From: Azorhizobium sp965227945
Lineage (GTDB): Bacteria; Pseudomonadota; Alphaproteobacteria; Rhizobiales; Xanthobacteraceae
Reading direction: 5' to 3'
Length of the DNA: 64,000 bases
NCBI GenBank assembly: GCA_965227945.1
Contig: CBDDGQ010000006.1
Location: 1,240,001 to 1,304,000 of the forward strand
Part shown: one piece after another, positions 1 to 9,804 of the stretch
Position numbering within the stretch: position 1 is the stretch's first letter
How the letters are laid out: the number at the start of each line of letters is the position of its first letter
Notes under the pieces: model-generated
Database searches by the model: none
Seen by the model: the letters and a program-made list of their open reading frames with translations, nothing else
What the model was told of the DNA's origin: nothing
Made by a program: the position numbers and the translations under genes

Positions 1-16
1 AGCGCTCTCATCGCAG

Positions 17-3000
17 GTGAATGCATTGCGGTTTCAAGGACCTTCCGGCAGCTGGGCTTCGGATGCAAACGTGACAGCCATCGTCGGAGCCGCCTGCCGA
101 CTGCCCGGGGCCCCTGACGAGACGCATTTCCGTCGCCTGCTTACCGAAGGTCAATGCGCGGTCCGCCCGTTTCCCGTCAATCGGTGGAGCGTCGAGCGCT
201 TCCTGCATCCGCGCGCCAGCGAGGCCGGGTTCAGCTATTCCTTCGCCGGCGGCTACCTCGAGGCCCCGCTGGACTTCGACCCGACGGTGTTCGGCATGTC
301 GCCGCGCGAAGCGGCCCAGGTGGACCCGCAGCAGCGCCTCCTGATGGAAGTGGTCTGGGAGGCGCTCGAGGATGCGCGCATCGCGCCCTCCAGCCTCGCC
401 GGCCACGACGTCGGCGTCTATGTGGGCGCCTCCAGCCTGGACTATGGCAATCTGCTGGCGTCCGATCCGGCCGCCATCGAGAGCCACTTCATGACGGGCA
501 ACACCTTGTCCGTGGTCTCCAATCGCATCTCCTACGCGTTCGACTGGCACGGCCCCAGCTTCACCGTGGACACCGCCTGCTCCTCCTCGCTGGTGGCCTT
601 TTCCCAGGCCCTGTCCGACCTGCGCCTCGGGCGCGTGGACACCGCCGTGGTGGCCGGCGTGAACATGCTGCTCACCCCGGCCTCGTTCATCGGCTTCTCG
701 CGCGCCGCCATGCTGTCGCCCACCGGCCTGTGCCGTCCCTTCTCCGCCGCGGGCGACGGTTATGTGCGCGGCGAAGGCGCGGTGGCCTTCGTCCTGCGCC
801 GCCGCGACCTCGCCGCCCCCGGCTCCATTCGCGCCCTGGCGATCGCGGCCGGCGTCAATTCCGACGGCCGCACCTCGGGCATTGCCTTGCCCGGCATGTA
901 CGGCCAGCGCGCCTTGCTGGAGCGGCTGTATGGCGAGGCCGGCCTTGGCCCGGACCAGATCGCCTTCGTGGAAGCCCACGGCACCGGGACCCGGGTCGGC
1001 GACCCGGTGGAGGCCCATGCCATCGGCTCGGTGCTGGGACGCGGGCGCGCCAAGCCGTTGCCCATCGGCTCGGTGAAATCGAACATCGGCCATCTGGAGC
1101 CGGCCGCGGGCGTCGCCGGCCTGCTCAAGGCGCTGCATGCACTGGAAAGCCGAGAGTTTCCCCGCTCGCTGCATCTGGACACGCTCAATCCGCTGATCGA
1201 TTTCGACGACCTGAACCTGTTGCCCGCGCGTGAGACCGTGGCCCTCGATCGCTCCGCCGCGACCTTGTATTGCGGGGTCTCGGCCTTCGGTTTCGGGGGC
1301 ACCAATGCCCATGTGATCCTGGCCAGCGCCCCGGCGCAGCCCAAACCGTCTCAACCGGCATCAGCGCCCCCGCGATACCTGACGCTGTCCGCCGCCAGTG
1401 CGGACGCGTTGACGGCCACGGTCGCGGCCCATGCGGTTCTGTTGGACGACGGCGTCGACCCCATGCGCCTCGCCGCTGCGGTGGCAGGCGGCCGCGAAAC
1501 CTTGCGCCACAGGCTGGTGCAGGTGCCCGGCGACGGCACCGTTATGGCCAAGTCGCTGCATGAGTTCGTCGGCAGCGGCAGTTCCAAGGGCGTGGCCGTC
1601 GGCACCGCCCCCAAGGCCGACGTGAAGGTGTGCTTTGCCTTCGCGGGCAACGGCGCCCAATATGCGGGCATGGGCCGCGCGGCCTATCTGCGTAACGCCG
1701 CATTCCGCCAACGCATCGACGAGATCGACGCCGCGTTCCACGCGCTTGCGGGCGGCTCGATCAAGCACGATCTGTTCGATCCGCACCTGGACCAGCGGAT
1801 CGGCCGCGCCAGCGTGGCGCAATATCTGATGTTCGCGGTCCAGTCCGCGCTCACGGCGGCGCTCGCCGCCGAAGGGCTGCGACCGGACATGGTGCTCGGC
1901 CACAGCATCGGCGAGGTCGCCGCGGCGGAGGCCGCCGGCGCCATCAATCTGGCGCAGGCCGTGCGCATCATCCACGCCCGCGCCACCACCCAGGAAGCCA
2001 CCCACGGCATGGGCCTGATGGCGGTGTTCGCCGCAAATCGCGAGCGCATGGAAGAGTTCCTGGCCGGGTTTGAGCGCGACGACATCGAGATCGCCGCCGA
2101 AAACGGGCCCTCGTCCATCACCCTCTCCGGCACGGCCGATGCGGTGCGCCTGGCCACCCGAACGGCGCGCAAGCAGCGGATCGCCAGCCGAACCTTGGAT
2201 CTGGAATATCCGTTTCACTCCAAGCTGCTGGACATCACCCACGACAGCTTCCTCGCCGCGGTCGGAACGGTTCAGCCGGGCGTTGCCCGTGCCACGATGA
2301 TCTCCACCGTCACCGGCGGCGCCCTTGAGGGGGAGAAACTGGATACGGCCTATTGGTGGCGCAACGTGCGCCAGCCGGTGCAGTTCAAGCAGGCGGTGGA
2401 TGCGGCATCGGAGCTGGGCGCCGGCCTGTTCATCGAGATCGGCCCGCGGCCGATTCTGCTGTCCCCTATCACCGAGACCCTGAAGGAGCGCGGCGCCAGC
2501 GCCGGCGTCATCTCCAGCCTGCTGGAAAGCGACGAGCGCGATCCGCACCGCGACCCCATCGCCTGGATCGCCGCGCAAGCTCACGCCCATGGCGCCACCT
2601 TGGCAGTGTTGCCACCTGCGCCGCACGTGGACCGGTCCCTCGCCTTGCCGCATTACCCCTGGCAGCGCACGACCTATCGCTTCCACGGCACCTCGGCCGC
2701 CCTCGATCTGTTCGGCGACCGCCCCCGCCACCCGCTCATCGGCGGGCGCCTGGCGGACGGCCAGCCGGAATGGCGCACAACCCTGGACGCCGAGGTGGTG
2801 CCCTATCTGGCCGACCATCTGGTGGACGGCGAAGTGGTGGTGCCCGGCGCCGCCATCGTGGAGATGGTGCTGGCGGTGGCCCGCGAACTCAGGCCCGAGG
2901 GGCCGCTGGGGGTGGAGGAGTGCGACATCCTCCAGCCGCTGGTGCTGCCGCGGCAGTCCATGCGCGAGATTTCCGTGCGCTATGCGACCGCGACCAGAGA

Positions 3001-6000
3001 TGTGGAGCTCTTTAGCCGCCCGCGGCTCGGACCCGACGAATGGACGCTGCATGCGCGCGGCCGGCTGGTGGACGTGGCCCATGCGCCGCGCACGCCGGCG
3101 AAGCCCCGCGGCCCCCTGTTTCAGGCGACCGCCGACGAAATCTACGCCCGGACAGAGGCCTGCGGCCTCGGCTATGGACCCGCCTTCCGGCTGGCAAAGT
3201 CTATGAAGCGCGATGCCCGGATCATCGAGGTGGAGCTGACGCCCGCCGAGGCCGGCACGGGCGCCTTCACCCGCCCGCAGTTGCTGCACCCGGCGAGCCT
3301 CGACGCGGCCTTGCACGGCCTCTTCCTGCTCATCGACCTGGAGCCAGGTGTCCGTCGCACCTATCTGCCGATCCGGCTCGGCCGCCTTGCGCTGTTCCGC
3401 GACCATCCCGTGGTCACCGCCGCCACCATCACGGTGGATCGGCATACGGAGCATTCGCTAAAGGTCGATATCCTTCTGAAGGATGCCGACGGCCTGGTGG
3501 TGGCCGAAGTGGAGGACGTGCTGCTGAAATCGGTGGTGCTCTCCCGCACCGAGCCCGATGCGGATTTCCTCCATTCCGAACTCCAGCGCCGTGGGCGCAT
3601 TGCCGGGCGCATGGATGTGCCGGCCATCGCGGCCAACGGCGTGGCCGGCGATCCCACGCCAGAGGTCTCCGACGGCTGGCTGATGCTGCGCGCCTTCGTC
3701 CGTGCCGTGGCGCACCGGGCCTTGTGGACGCTCGCAGACACTGCGGGCCTGGTGCAGTGGGCACCCCTCACCGCCACCGGCCAACTGGCTGCCCCGGCGC
3801 TGGCCTTCGCCGCCATGCTGGCGGAGGACTTGGCCGCCGCAGAATTGGCCGTACCGGAGCCGGGCGGGTTTCGCCTCGTCGCCGAGTCCGGCCTGCCGGA
3901 TCCCGAGCGCATCTTGCGCAGCTTCGCAGCGGAATGCCCGGGGGCGTCGGCGGAATTGCTTCTGGCGGCGCGCACCGCCGCGGACATCGATGACTTCCTC
4001 GCCACCGGCACCGTCCTCCGCCACCGCGGAGAAGTGCTGGAGCAGTTTTCCGCCCACGGCTTGATCTTTGCCCCGGTGGTGCGGGCGCTCACGGCCGCGC
4101 TCGATGCCGTCCGGGCGGCCGGCGGCGGCGATGTGCCCCACGTTCTGGTGGCGGAAGCCGATGGTCGAGGACTGCTGACGCCCCTGCTGGCCCTCAGCCG
4201 TGCCGGCCGGATTCGCTTGACGGTGGCCGGGCTTGATGCCGCCGCCCTCGAGCGTCTCAGCCGTCGCCTGGCGGCCACGGCTGTGGTGGACTTCCTCGTC
4301 CTCGATGGACCGCAGGAACCCGAGAAGCGTCCCGCATGCGACATTGCCCTGGTTCAGGGCTGGCGTGCGTCCGGCGCCGGCGGCGCCACGCTGATCGGCA
4401 AGATCGCCGAACAGGTGGTGACGGGGGGCGCCATACTCATCGCCCAGCCCGCCTCCGATCCGGTGATCGACTTCTTCATGGGCACCGACCCGGACTGGTT
4501 TAGTCGGTCCGCCGACCTCACGCTGCCGCTGGGGCAAGTCCCGTCGGCGGACGAGGCCCGCGCGGCGCTGGCCCAGGCCGGGTGCAGCGACATCCGCATC
4601 CTCGCCCTCCCCGAGGGTGGGTCATGCCTGGTGGCCAAGCCCCCGGTTCCGGCGACGCCCGCCTTGGAGCGGCCCTTGCGCATTCTGCGGGCGGGCGCCG
4701 CGGACAGCCCGCTGGCCTCAATGCTGGAGGACCACCTCCAGCAGTCAGGGATGGCGCTTGCGGACACCGAGGCCCTGAGGGGCATCGAGCCCTGCGATAC
4801 GGACTTCATCTGCCTGCTGGACAGCATCGGCGGCAACGACCGTGAGCGCACCGAACAGGAAATTGCGCGCCTCGTCACTGCCCTTGGTGAGGCCGCCTCC
4901 GGCGGCGCCAAGCCGCGCCTCTGGCTGGTGGTCCGCGGCGCCCATGCGGCGCCCCTGGACCCGGTGGCCGGTGCGCTCTGGGGTTTTGGCCGCGTGGCCA
5001 TGAACGAGTTTTCCGATCTCGATATCCGCCTGGTGGATATCGCCCCGGCCTTGCCCCCCACCGACGCCGCCCATCTTCTTCGCACGCTGCTGGCCGCGCC
5101 CGATGGGGAACGGGAGGTGGTGCTTGACGCAGGCGGCGTGCAGGTGGTGCGGGTGCACCGGGGCCTTCCGTTAGCCACGGTGCCGCTCGGCCCGGATACC
5201 GGCCTGACCTTGGAATTTCCCCGCAAGGGTGTTCTCGACCATTTCAGCTGGGTGCCCAAGCCCCGTGTGGCACCGGATCGCACCGCGGTGGAGGTGGAAG
5301 TGATCGCCGCCGGCCTGAATTTCCGCGATGTCATGCTGGCCATGGGCCTGCTGGATGACGACGTGCTGGACGACGGCATGGCGGGCGCCGTGTTCGGCTT
5401 CGAGTGCGTCGGCCGGGTGGTGGCTCTGGGCTCCGGTGTCCGCGATCTCGCCATCGGCGATATGGTGGTCGGCTTCGCCAAGAACGCCTTTTCGACCCAT
5501 GTCACCGCGCCAAGCCGGGTGTTCATGCCGCTGCCCGCCGGCACCACGCCGGAGGGCGCGGCCAGCATCCCCGTCGCCTTCCTCACCGCCTGGTACGGGC
5601 TGGTGGAGCTGGCCAAGGTGAAGCGCGGCGAACGGGTGCTGATCCATGGCGCCGCAGGCGGGGTCGGCCTCGCCGCAATTCAGCTCGCCCGCGCCCGCGG
5701 AGCAACGGTGATTGCCACGGTCTCGACCCCGGACAAGCGCGCCCTGGTGGAATTGTTCGGCGCCCACGAGGTGCATGATTCCCGCTCGCTCGCCTTCGCC
5801 GACACCATCCGCGAAGCCCATGGCGGGGTGGACGTGGTGCTGAACAGCCTCAGCGGCGAGGCCATGCGCGCCAGCTTCAAATGCCTCAAGCCGTTTGGCC
5901 GCTTCGTTGAGCTGGGCAAGCGTGACTATGTGGCCAATACCGAGCTCGGCCTGCGGCCCTTCAGGCGCAACCTGACCTATTTCGGCGTCGACCTCGACCA

Positions 6001-7438
6001 GTTGCTGGCGCACGATCCCCGCCTGGTGTCCAAGGGGTTGAAGGATCTCGCCGCCGGCTTCGCCAAGGGCCTATACACCCCCCTGCCCCACCGCACCTTC
6101 GCGGCAGAAGAGATCGGCGAAGCCTTCCGGCTGATGCAGTCCGCCGCTCATGTGGGCAAGATCGTCATCCGCCCGCCGGTATGTGCGGACGTTCCAGTGG
6201 CGCAGCCGCAGGATGCCGCCTTCGCCCCCGGCGACGGGGTGCAGCTGGTGGTGGGCGGGGCGGGCGGCTTCGGTTTCGAAACCGCCGCGTGGCTGGCCGA
6301 GAGCGGCGCGAAACAGGTGGTGGTCGCCTCCCGCCGGGGCACCGTTGATGACGGCCTGCACATCCGGATCGCGGCCTTGCGGGCCAGGGGCGTCACCTTC
6401 GTGATAGAGCAGGTAGATGCCAGCGACGGCGCCGCGGTGGATGCGCTGATCGCCCGTGTCACCGCTGCGCATGGACCCATCACCGGCGTCTATCATACCG
6501 CGATGGTGCTGCAGGATGGGCTGATCCGTGGCCTCGACCCTGAGGCGCTGGCGGCAGTTCTGGCGCCCAAGATCGACGGCGCGCATCACGTGGACCGCGC
6601 CACGCGCCGCCAGCCGGTGGCGCATTTCGTGCTGTTCTCCTCCATCTCGGCGCTGGTCGGCAATCCGGGCCAGGGCGCCTATGTGGCGGCCAATGCCTAT
6701 CTGGAGGGGCTTGCCCGCAAGCGCATCGCCGAGGGCCGGCCGGCCTTGGCGGTGGGCTGGGGGGCCATCGCCGATGCCGGCGTGTTGACCCGCGACCAGG
6801 GCACCGCCGAGCAGCTGGAACGGATCAGCGGCATCACCGGCCTCGCCTCCGCCGATGCGTTGAGCCGGCTGGGACGCCTGCTGCAGGCGGCGGGGCAGTT
6901 GACCAACCCGGTGGTCTATTGCGCCCGCTGGCAGCGGGCCGGACTGATGCGCGACCTGCCGATCCTGGCCACGCCGGCCTTTGCGGAGGTGTTCGCTGAG
7001 GAAGGCCTGCAGAATGAGGCGGTCGAAATCGACGTTGCTGCGCTCATTGCCGGCAAGACCGATGCGGAAGCCCAGAAACTGCTCGCTGACTTGATCGCCG
7101 GTAAGATCGCGCGGATTCTGCGCCTCTCGGCCCAGGAGATCGACGTGGACCGGCCGTTCGCCGACATGGGGATGGATTCCCTCATGGCTCTCGAACTCAG
7201 CATGAATATAGAGCATGAGCTGGGGGTGGGCCTGCCTTTGGTGGCGATCACCTCGGTGCCGAACCTGCGCGAACTCAGCCGGCGCCTGCTGCAATCGGTG
7301 CGCGCCCCCGGCGCCGCCGATGCCATCGACGCCGATGACCGCCGCATGATCGCCATGCACGGCGGCGACGAAGCGGATTTTGCCCAGGTGGGCGACAGGC
7401 TCGCGGCGCGCCGCGACCAGGTGGCGAGGGTAATGTGA
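17..7438 (+). CDS. rkpA: Reducing type I polyketide/fatty acid synthase, RkpA-like
   Basis: This is a 2473-residue cytosolic megasynthase that builds an acyl chain on its own carrier domain. Domains in order: ketosynthase about 20-440 (Cys188 in DTACSSS, His321 in EAHGTGT, His359 in NIGH); acyltransferase about 540-860 (Ser630 in GHSIGE, with YPFHS as the specificity-region motif); dehydratase about 905-1180 (His934 in an HxxxGxxxxP motif, Asp1096); a long linker that may be a worn methyltransferase plus the structural half of the ketoreductase, about 1190-1720; enoyl reductase about 1730-2050 (HGAAGGVG); ketoreductase about 2075-2260 (GGAGGFG, serine and YVAAN motifs); ACP about 2350-2430 with pantetheine site Ser2388. 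There is no thioesterase. The domain order and the two following genes match the rhizobial rkp-1 K-antigen region (rkpA, rkpG, rkpH). The GTG start at 17 is the first one visible; the frame is open to the window edge, so the protein could begin further upstream. Confidence 0.85.
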   Translation: MNALRFQGPSGSWASDANVTAIVGAACRLPGAPDETHFRRLLTEGQCAVRPFPVNRWSVERFLHPRASEAGFSYSFAGGYLEAPLDFDPTVFGMSPREAAQVDPQQRLLMEVVWEALEDARIAPSSLAGHDVGVYVGASSLDYGNLLASDPAAIESHFMTGNTLSVVSNRISYAFDWHGPSFTVDTACSSSLVAFSQALSDLRLGRVDTAVVAGVNMLLTPASFIGFSRAAMLSPTGLCRPFSAAGDGYVRGEGAVAFVLRRRDLAAPGSIRALAIAAGVNSDGRTSGIALPGMYGQRALLERLYGEAGLGPDQIAFVEAHGTGTRVGDPVEAHAIGSVLGRGRAKPLPIGSVKSNIGHLEPAAGVAGLLKALHALESREFPRSLHLDTLNPLIDFDDLNLLPARETVALDRSAATLYCGVSAFGFGGTNAHVILASAPAQPKPSQPASAPPRYLTLSAASADALTATVAAHAVLLDDGVDPMRLAAAVAGGRETLRHRLVQVPGDGTVMAKSLHEFVGSGSSKGVAVGTAPKADVKVCFAFAGNGAQYAGMGRAAYLRNAAFRQRIDEIDAAFHALAGGSIKHDLFDPHLDQRIGRASVAQYLMFAVQSALTAALAAEGLRPDMVLGHSIGEVAAAEAAGAINLAQAVRIIHARATTQEATHGMGLMAVFAANRERMEEFLAGFERDDIEIAAENGPSSITLSGTADAVRLATRTARKQRIASRTLDLEYPFHSKLLDITHDSFLAAVGTVQPGVARATMISTVTGGALEGEKLDTAYWWRNVRQPVQFKQAVDAASELGAGLFIEIGPRPILLSPITETLKERGASAGVISSLLESDERDPHRDPIAWIAAQAHAHGATLAVLPPAPHVDRSLALPHYPWQRTTYRFHGTSAALDLFGDRPRHPLIGGRLADGQPEWRTTLDAEVVPYLADHLVDGEVVVPGAAIVEMVLAVARELRPEGPLGVEECDILQPLVLPRQSMREISVRYATATRDVELFSRPRLGPDEWTLHARGRLVDVAHAPRTPAKPRGPLFQATADEIYARTEACGLGYGPAFRLAKSMKRDARIIEVELTPAEAGTGAFTRPQLLHPASLDAALHGLFLLIDLEPGVRRTYLPIRLGRLALFRDHPVVTAATITVDRHTEHSLKVDILLKDADGLVVAEVEDVLLKSVVLSRTEPDADFLHSELQRRGRIAGRMDVPAIAANGVAGDPTPEVSDGWLMLRAFVRAVAHRALWTLADTAGLVQWAPLTATGQLAAPALAFAAMLAEDLAAAELAVPEPGGFRLVAESGLPDPERILRSFAAECPGASAELLLAARTAADIDDFLATGTVLRHRGEVLEQFSAHGLIFAPVVRALTAALDAVRAAGGGDVPHVLVAEADGRGLLTPLLALSRAGRIRLTVAGLDAAALERLSRRLAATAVVDFLVLDGPQEPEKRPACDIALVQGWRASGAGGATLIGKIAEQVVTGGAILIAQPASDPVIDFFMGTDPDWFSRSADLTLPLGQVPSADEARAALAQAGCSDIRILALPEGGSCLVAKPPVPATPALERPLRILRAGAADSPLASMLEDHLQQSGMALADTEALRGIEPCDTDFICLLDSIGGNDRERTEQEIARLVTALGEAASGGAKPRLWLVVRGAHAAPLDPVAGALWGFGRVAMNEFSDLDIRLVDIAPALPPTDAAHLLRTLLAAPDGEREVVLDAGGVQVVRVHRGLPLATVPLGPDTGLTLEFPRKGVLDHFSWVPKPRVAPDRTAVEVEVIAAGLNFRDVMLAMGLLDDDVLDDGMAGAVFGFECVGRVVALGSGVRDLAIGDMVVGFAKNAFSTHVTAPSRVFMPLPAGTTPEGAASIPVAFLTAWYGLVELAKVKRGERVLIHGAAGGVGLAAIQLARARGATVIATVSTPDKRALVELFGAHEVHDSRSLAFADTIREAHGGVDVVLNSLSGEAMRASFKCLKPFGRFVELGKRDYVANTELGLRPFRRNLTYFGVDLDQLLAHDPRLVSKGLKDLAAGFAKGLYTPLPHRTFAAEEIGEAFRLMQSAAHVGKIVIRPPVCADVPVAQPQDAAFAPGDGVQLVVGGAGGFGFETAAWLAESGAKQVVVASRRGTVDDGLHIRIAALRARGVTFVIEQVDASDGAAVDALIARVTAAHGPITGVYHTAMVLQDGLIRGLDPEALAAVLAPKIDGAHHVDRATRRQPVAHFVLFSSISALVGNPGQGAYVAANAYLEGLARKRIAEGRPALAVGWGAIADAGVLTRDQGTAEQLERISGITGLASADALSRLGRLLQAAGQLTNPVVYCARWQRAGLMRDLPILATPAFAEVFAEEGLQNEAVEIDVAALIAGKTDAEAQKLLADLIAGKIARILRLSAQEIDVDRPFADMGMDSLMALELSMNIEHELGVGLPLVAITSVPNLRELSRRLLQSVRAPGAADAIDADDRRMIAMHGGDEADFAQVGDRLAARRDQVARVM

Positions 7439-8799
7439 CCAAGAAGCGCGACGCCGACCGACTGACGGACACCGAGCGGACCGCCTTCCTGTCCTCCATG
7501 CGGCGGACCGCGGGCCCGAAACCCCCGCGCGCCGCCTCGGCGCCAGCGCCCAGCCGGGACGTCGCGTTCGAGACCTTGCCCGCATTCCGCATGCTGAAGG
7601 CCCAGCGGGCGGCGGGCGACATGCTGGGGATCGGCAATCCCTTCTACCTCACCCATGAGGTGCGGGCGGGGGCACGGACCGTGATCAACGGCCAGCCCAT
7701 GATCAATTTCGCGTCCTATGATTATCTCGGACTGAACGGTCACCCCGAGATTACCGCAGCCGTGACACAGGCGGCGGAAACCTGGGGGACGAGCGTGTCC
7801 GCCAGCCGCCTCACCGCTGGTGAACGTCCGTTCCACGGCGCGTTCGAAGCCGCCCTCGCCGCGCTCTACCAGACCGAGGACGCACTGCTGTTCGTGGGGG
7901 GCCACGCCACCAACGTTTCGGTCATCTCCACCTTGCTGGGCCCCAAGGATTTGGTGATCCACGATGCCCTGGCGCACAATTCCATTGTCGTCGGCGCCGA
8001 TCTGTCCCGCGCCAACCGCCGGATCTTCGCGCACAACGACCTCGATGCCCTGGAAGCCATCCTGGAAAGCGCCCGCGACACGCACGAGCGCTGCCTGATC
8101 GTCACCGAAGGCCTGTTCTCCATGGACGGCGACGGCCCGGATCTGGCCCGCCTGATCGACATCAAGACCCGCTGGGGCGCCTGGCTGATGGTGGATGAGG
8201 CCCATTCCCTGGGCGTTCTCGGTGCCACCGGGCGCGGGCTGTTGGAACACCAAGGCGTCAATCCGGCCGGCGTGGATATCTGGATGGGAACCCTGTCCAA
8301 AACCCTGGTGGGCTGCGGCGGCTATGTGGCCGGGCCGGCGGATCTCATGACCCTGCTGAAGTTTCAGGCCGCCGGCATGGTCTATTCGGTGGGTCTGCCC
8401 GCCACCACCGCCCTCGGCTCCCTGACCGCCTTGCGCCTGATGCTGCGCGAGCCGGAGCGGGTGACCAAGCTCCAGGCCAACGGCCAGCGCTTCCTGGAGA
8501 AGGCCCGCGCCGCGGGGCTGGATGTGGCCACCAGTTGGGGTTATGCGGTGACCCCGGTCATTGTTGGCGACAGCCTGCGCACGGTGGTGCTGGCCAACCG
8601 GCTGCTGGCGCGGGGCATCAATGCCTTCCCCATCATCCCGCCCGGCGTTCCGGAGAAATCCGCCCGGCTGCGCTTCTTCATCTCGGCCAGCCATTCGGAG
8701 GCGGACATCGACACAGCGGTCGCCGCCGTGTCGGAAGAGCTGAACCGGCTGATCGAAGAGGGCGTCTCGGTGGGCAAATATGCGGAGCTGATGACGTGA
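7435..8799 (+). CDS. rkpG: PLP-dependent alpha-oxoamine synthase, RkpG-like
   Basis: This 454-residue protein is a fold-type I aminotransferase-family acyltransferase of the AONS/KBL/serine palmitoyltransferase group, which condenses an acyl thioester with an amino acid and releases CO2. Visible motifs are the PLP-lysine site TLSKT (Lys289), the cofactor-binding DEAHSLG and the glycine-rich FVGGHATN. An extension of about 60 residues precedes the catalytic core. It starts with GTG inside the rkpA stop (GTGA, 4-bp overlap), so it is translationally coupled to the synthase. As that synthase has no thioesterase, the most economical role is offloading the ACP-bound chain onto an amino acid to give a long-chain aminoketone. 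A biotin role (BioF) is unlikely because no other biotin gene is nearby. In the rhizobial rkp-1 cluster the equivalent gene is needed for K-antigen. Confidence 0.82.
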   Translation: MTKKRDADRLTDTERTAFLSSMRRTAGPKPPRAASAPAPSRDVAFETLPAFRMLKAQRAAGDMLGIGNPFYLTHEVRAGARTVINGQPMINFASYDYLGLNGHPEITAAVTQAAETWGTSVSASRLTAGERPFHGAFEAALAALYQTEDALLFVGGHATNVSVISTLLGPKDLVIHDALAHNSIVVGADLSRANRRIFAHNDLDALEAILESARDTHERCLIVTEGLFSMDGDGPDLARLIDIKTRWGAWLMVDEAHSLGVLGATGRGLLEHQGVNPAGVDIWMGTLSKTLVGCGGYVAGPADLMTLLKFQAAGMVYSVGLPATTALGSLTALRLMLREPERVTKLQANGQRFLEKARAAGLDVATSWGYAVTPVIVGDSLRTVVLANRLLARGINAFPIIPPGVPEKSARLRFFISASHSEADIDTAVAAVSEELNRLIEEGVSVGKYAELMT

Positions 8800-8839
8800 C
8801 GGCGTCCGCCCGTCGCCCATGCCACCTGGGACTTGAGGC

Positions 8840-9691
8840 TTGAGCCCGCTCGCCAAAAGCGCGCCGGTGGGCACTGGTTTTACAGTAATCACCGGCGCGT
8901 CCAGCGGCATCGGGGCAGCTCTGGCCAGGCAACTGGCGCACGAAGGACACCGACTGGCCCTCGTCGGGCGCAATGCGGAACGCCTGAACGCGGTCGCCGG
9001 CGCCTGTCGTGCGATCGGCGCCGACTGCCATGTGGGCCAATTGGACTTGCGCGATCGCGATACCCTCGCGGCCTTTCTGGCGGAGGTGGAACGCTCTGGC
9101 CCCATCGAACTGTTCATTTCCAACGCCGGCATCCTCGACGGCCGGCGAGATGGCGAGGCGGTCGAGGACGGCGCCGCCGCCCATCGGGTGCTGGACACCA
9201 ATCTGCTCGCCGCCATTGACGCGGTGCACCAGGTACTGCCGGCCATGCGCGCCCGGCGCAGCGGCCGGCTGCTGTTCATCGCCTCGCTGGCCGCCTTCGC
9301 CCCCCTGCCGGACGCCCCCGCTTATTCCGCCGCCAAGGCGGGCCTGCTGTCTTATGGGGTGGCGCTACGGGAAGCCTTGCGCGGCGAGGGCATCGGGGTC
9401 TGTGTCGCCTGCCCCGGTTATGTGACCACGGGCATGAGCGACCTGCATCTGGGGCACCGCCCGGGCGAGATCACCGCGGACGAAGCGGCGGCGCGTATTC
9501 TGGCGGCGCTGGCCGGCGACCAGGCCATATCGGGGTTTCCGTTCGGCCTCTACTGGGTCTCGCGCCTGTCGCTACTGGCCCCGGCCTGGGTGCGACGGCT
9601 CGGCATGCGGGGGCTACGGTTCCACGTGGGGGATAAAACGCTTCCGCCGCGGGGTGCGGGGTCGGTCACTTTCCCCGAGGGAACAGCGTGA
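8840..9691 (+). CDS. rkpH: Short-chain dehydrogenase/reductase, RkpH-like
   Basis: This 283-residue classical SDR has the NAD(P)-binding TGASSGIG motif near residue 15, an NAG motif (SNAGI) and the YSAAK catalytic Tyr-Lys with an upstream serine. The start is a TTG at 8840 preceded by GAGG at suitable spacing; no ATG or GTG start fits better. It lies 40 bp after rkpG in the same operon. By analogy with 3-ketosphinganine reductases, which act right after serine palmitoyltransferase, it probably reduces the ketone made by the oxoamine synthase to an amino alcohol. A C-terminal hydrophobic stretch (about residues 225-255) may tie it to the membrane. The substrate is inferred from gene order only. 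Confidence 0.78.
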   Translation: MSPLAKSAPVGTGFTVITGASSGIGAALARQLAHEGHRLALVGRNAERLNAVAGACRAIGADCHVGQLDLRDRDTLAAFLAEVERSGPIELFISNAGILDGRRDGEAVEDGAAAHRVLDTNLLAAIDAVHQVLPAMRARRSGRLLFIASLAAFAPLPDAPAYSAAKAGLLSYGVALREALRGEGIGVCVACPGYVTTGMSDLHLGHRPGEITADEAAARILAALAGDQAISGFPFGLYWVSRLSLLAPAWVRRLGMRGLRFHVGDKTLPPRGAGSVTFPEGTA

Positions 9692-9804
9692 CCGCAAAAT
9701 TGCTGCATTATCGTGAGATCGGGCGGCTGCGGATCGGATGCAGGCGGCTTGGCAATCTGCTACGCTGCTGCCGCTTCGGATGACCGGCGGAGACATGCTA
9801 AGGG

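Noticed and set aside
1361..3454. A 697-codon minus-strand open frame across the synthase gene
   Set aside because: It is the mirror of the plus-strand rkpA frame in GC-rich DNA, has no domain pattern, and lies inside an undamaged gene.
7435..8799. BioF (biotin synthesis) for the oxoamine synthase
   Set aside because: No other bio gene is present, and translational coupling to the synthase plus the following reductase fit the rkpG role.
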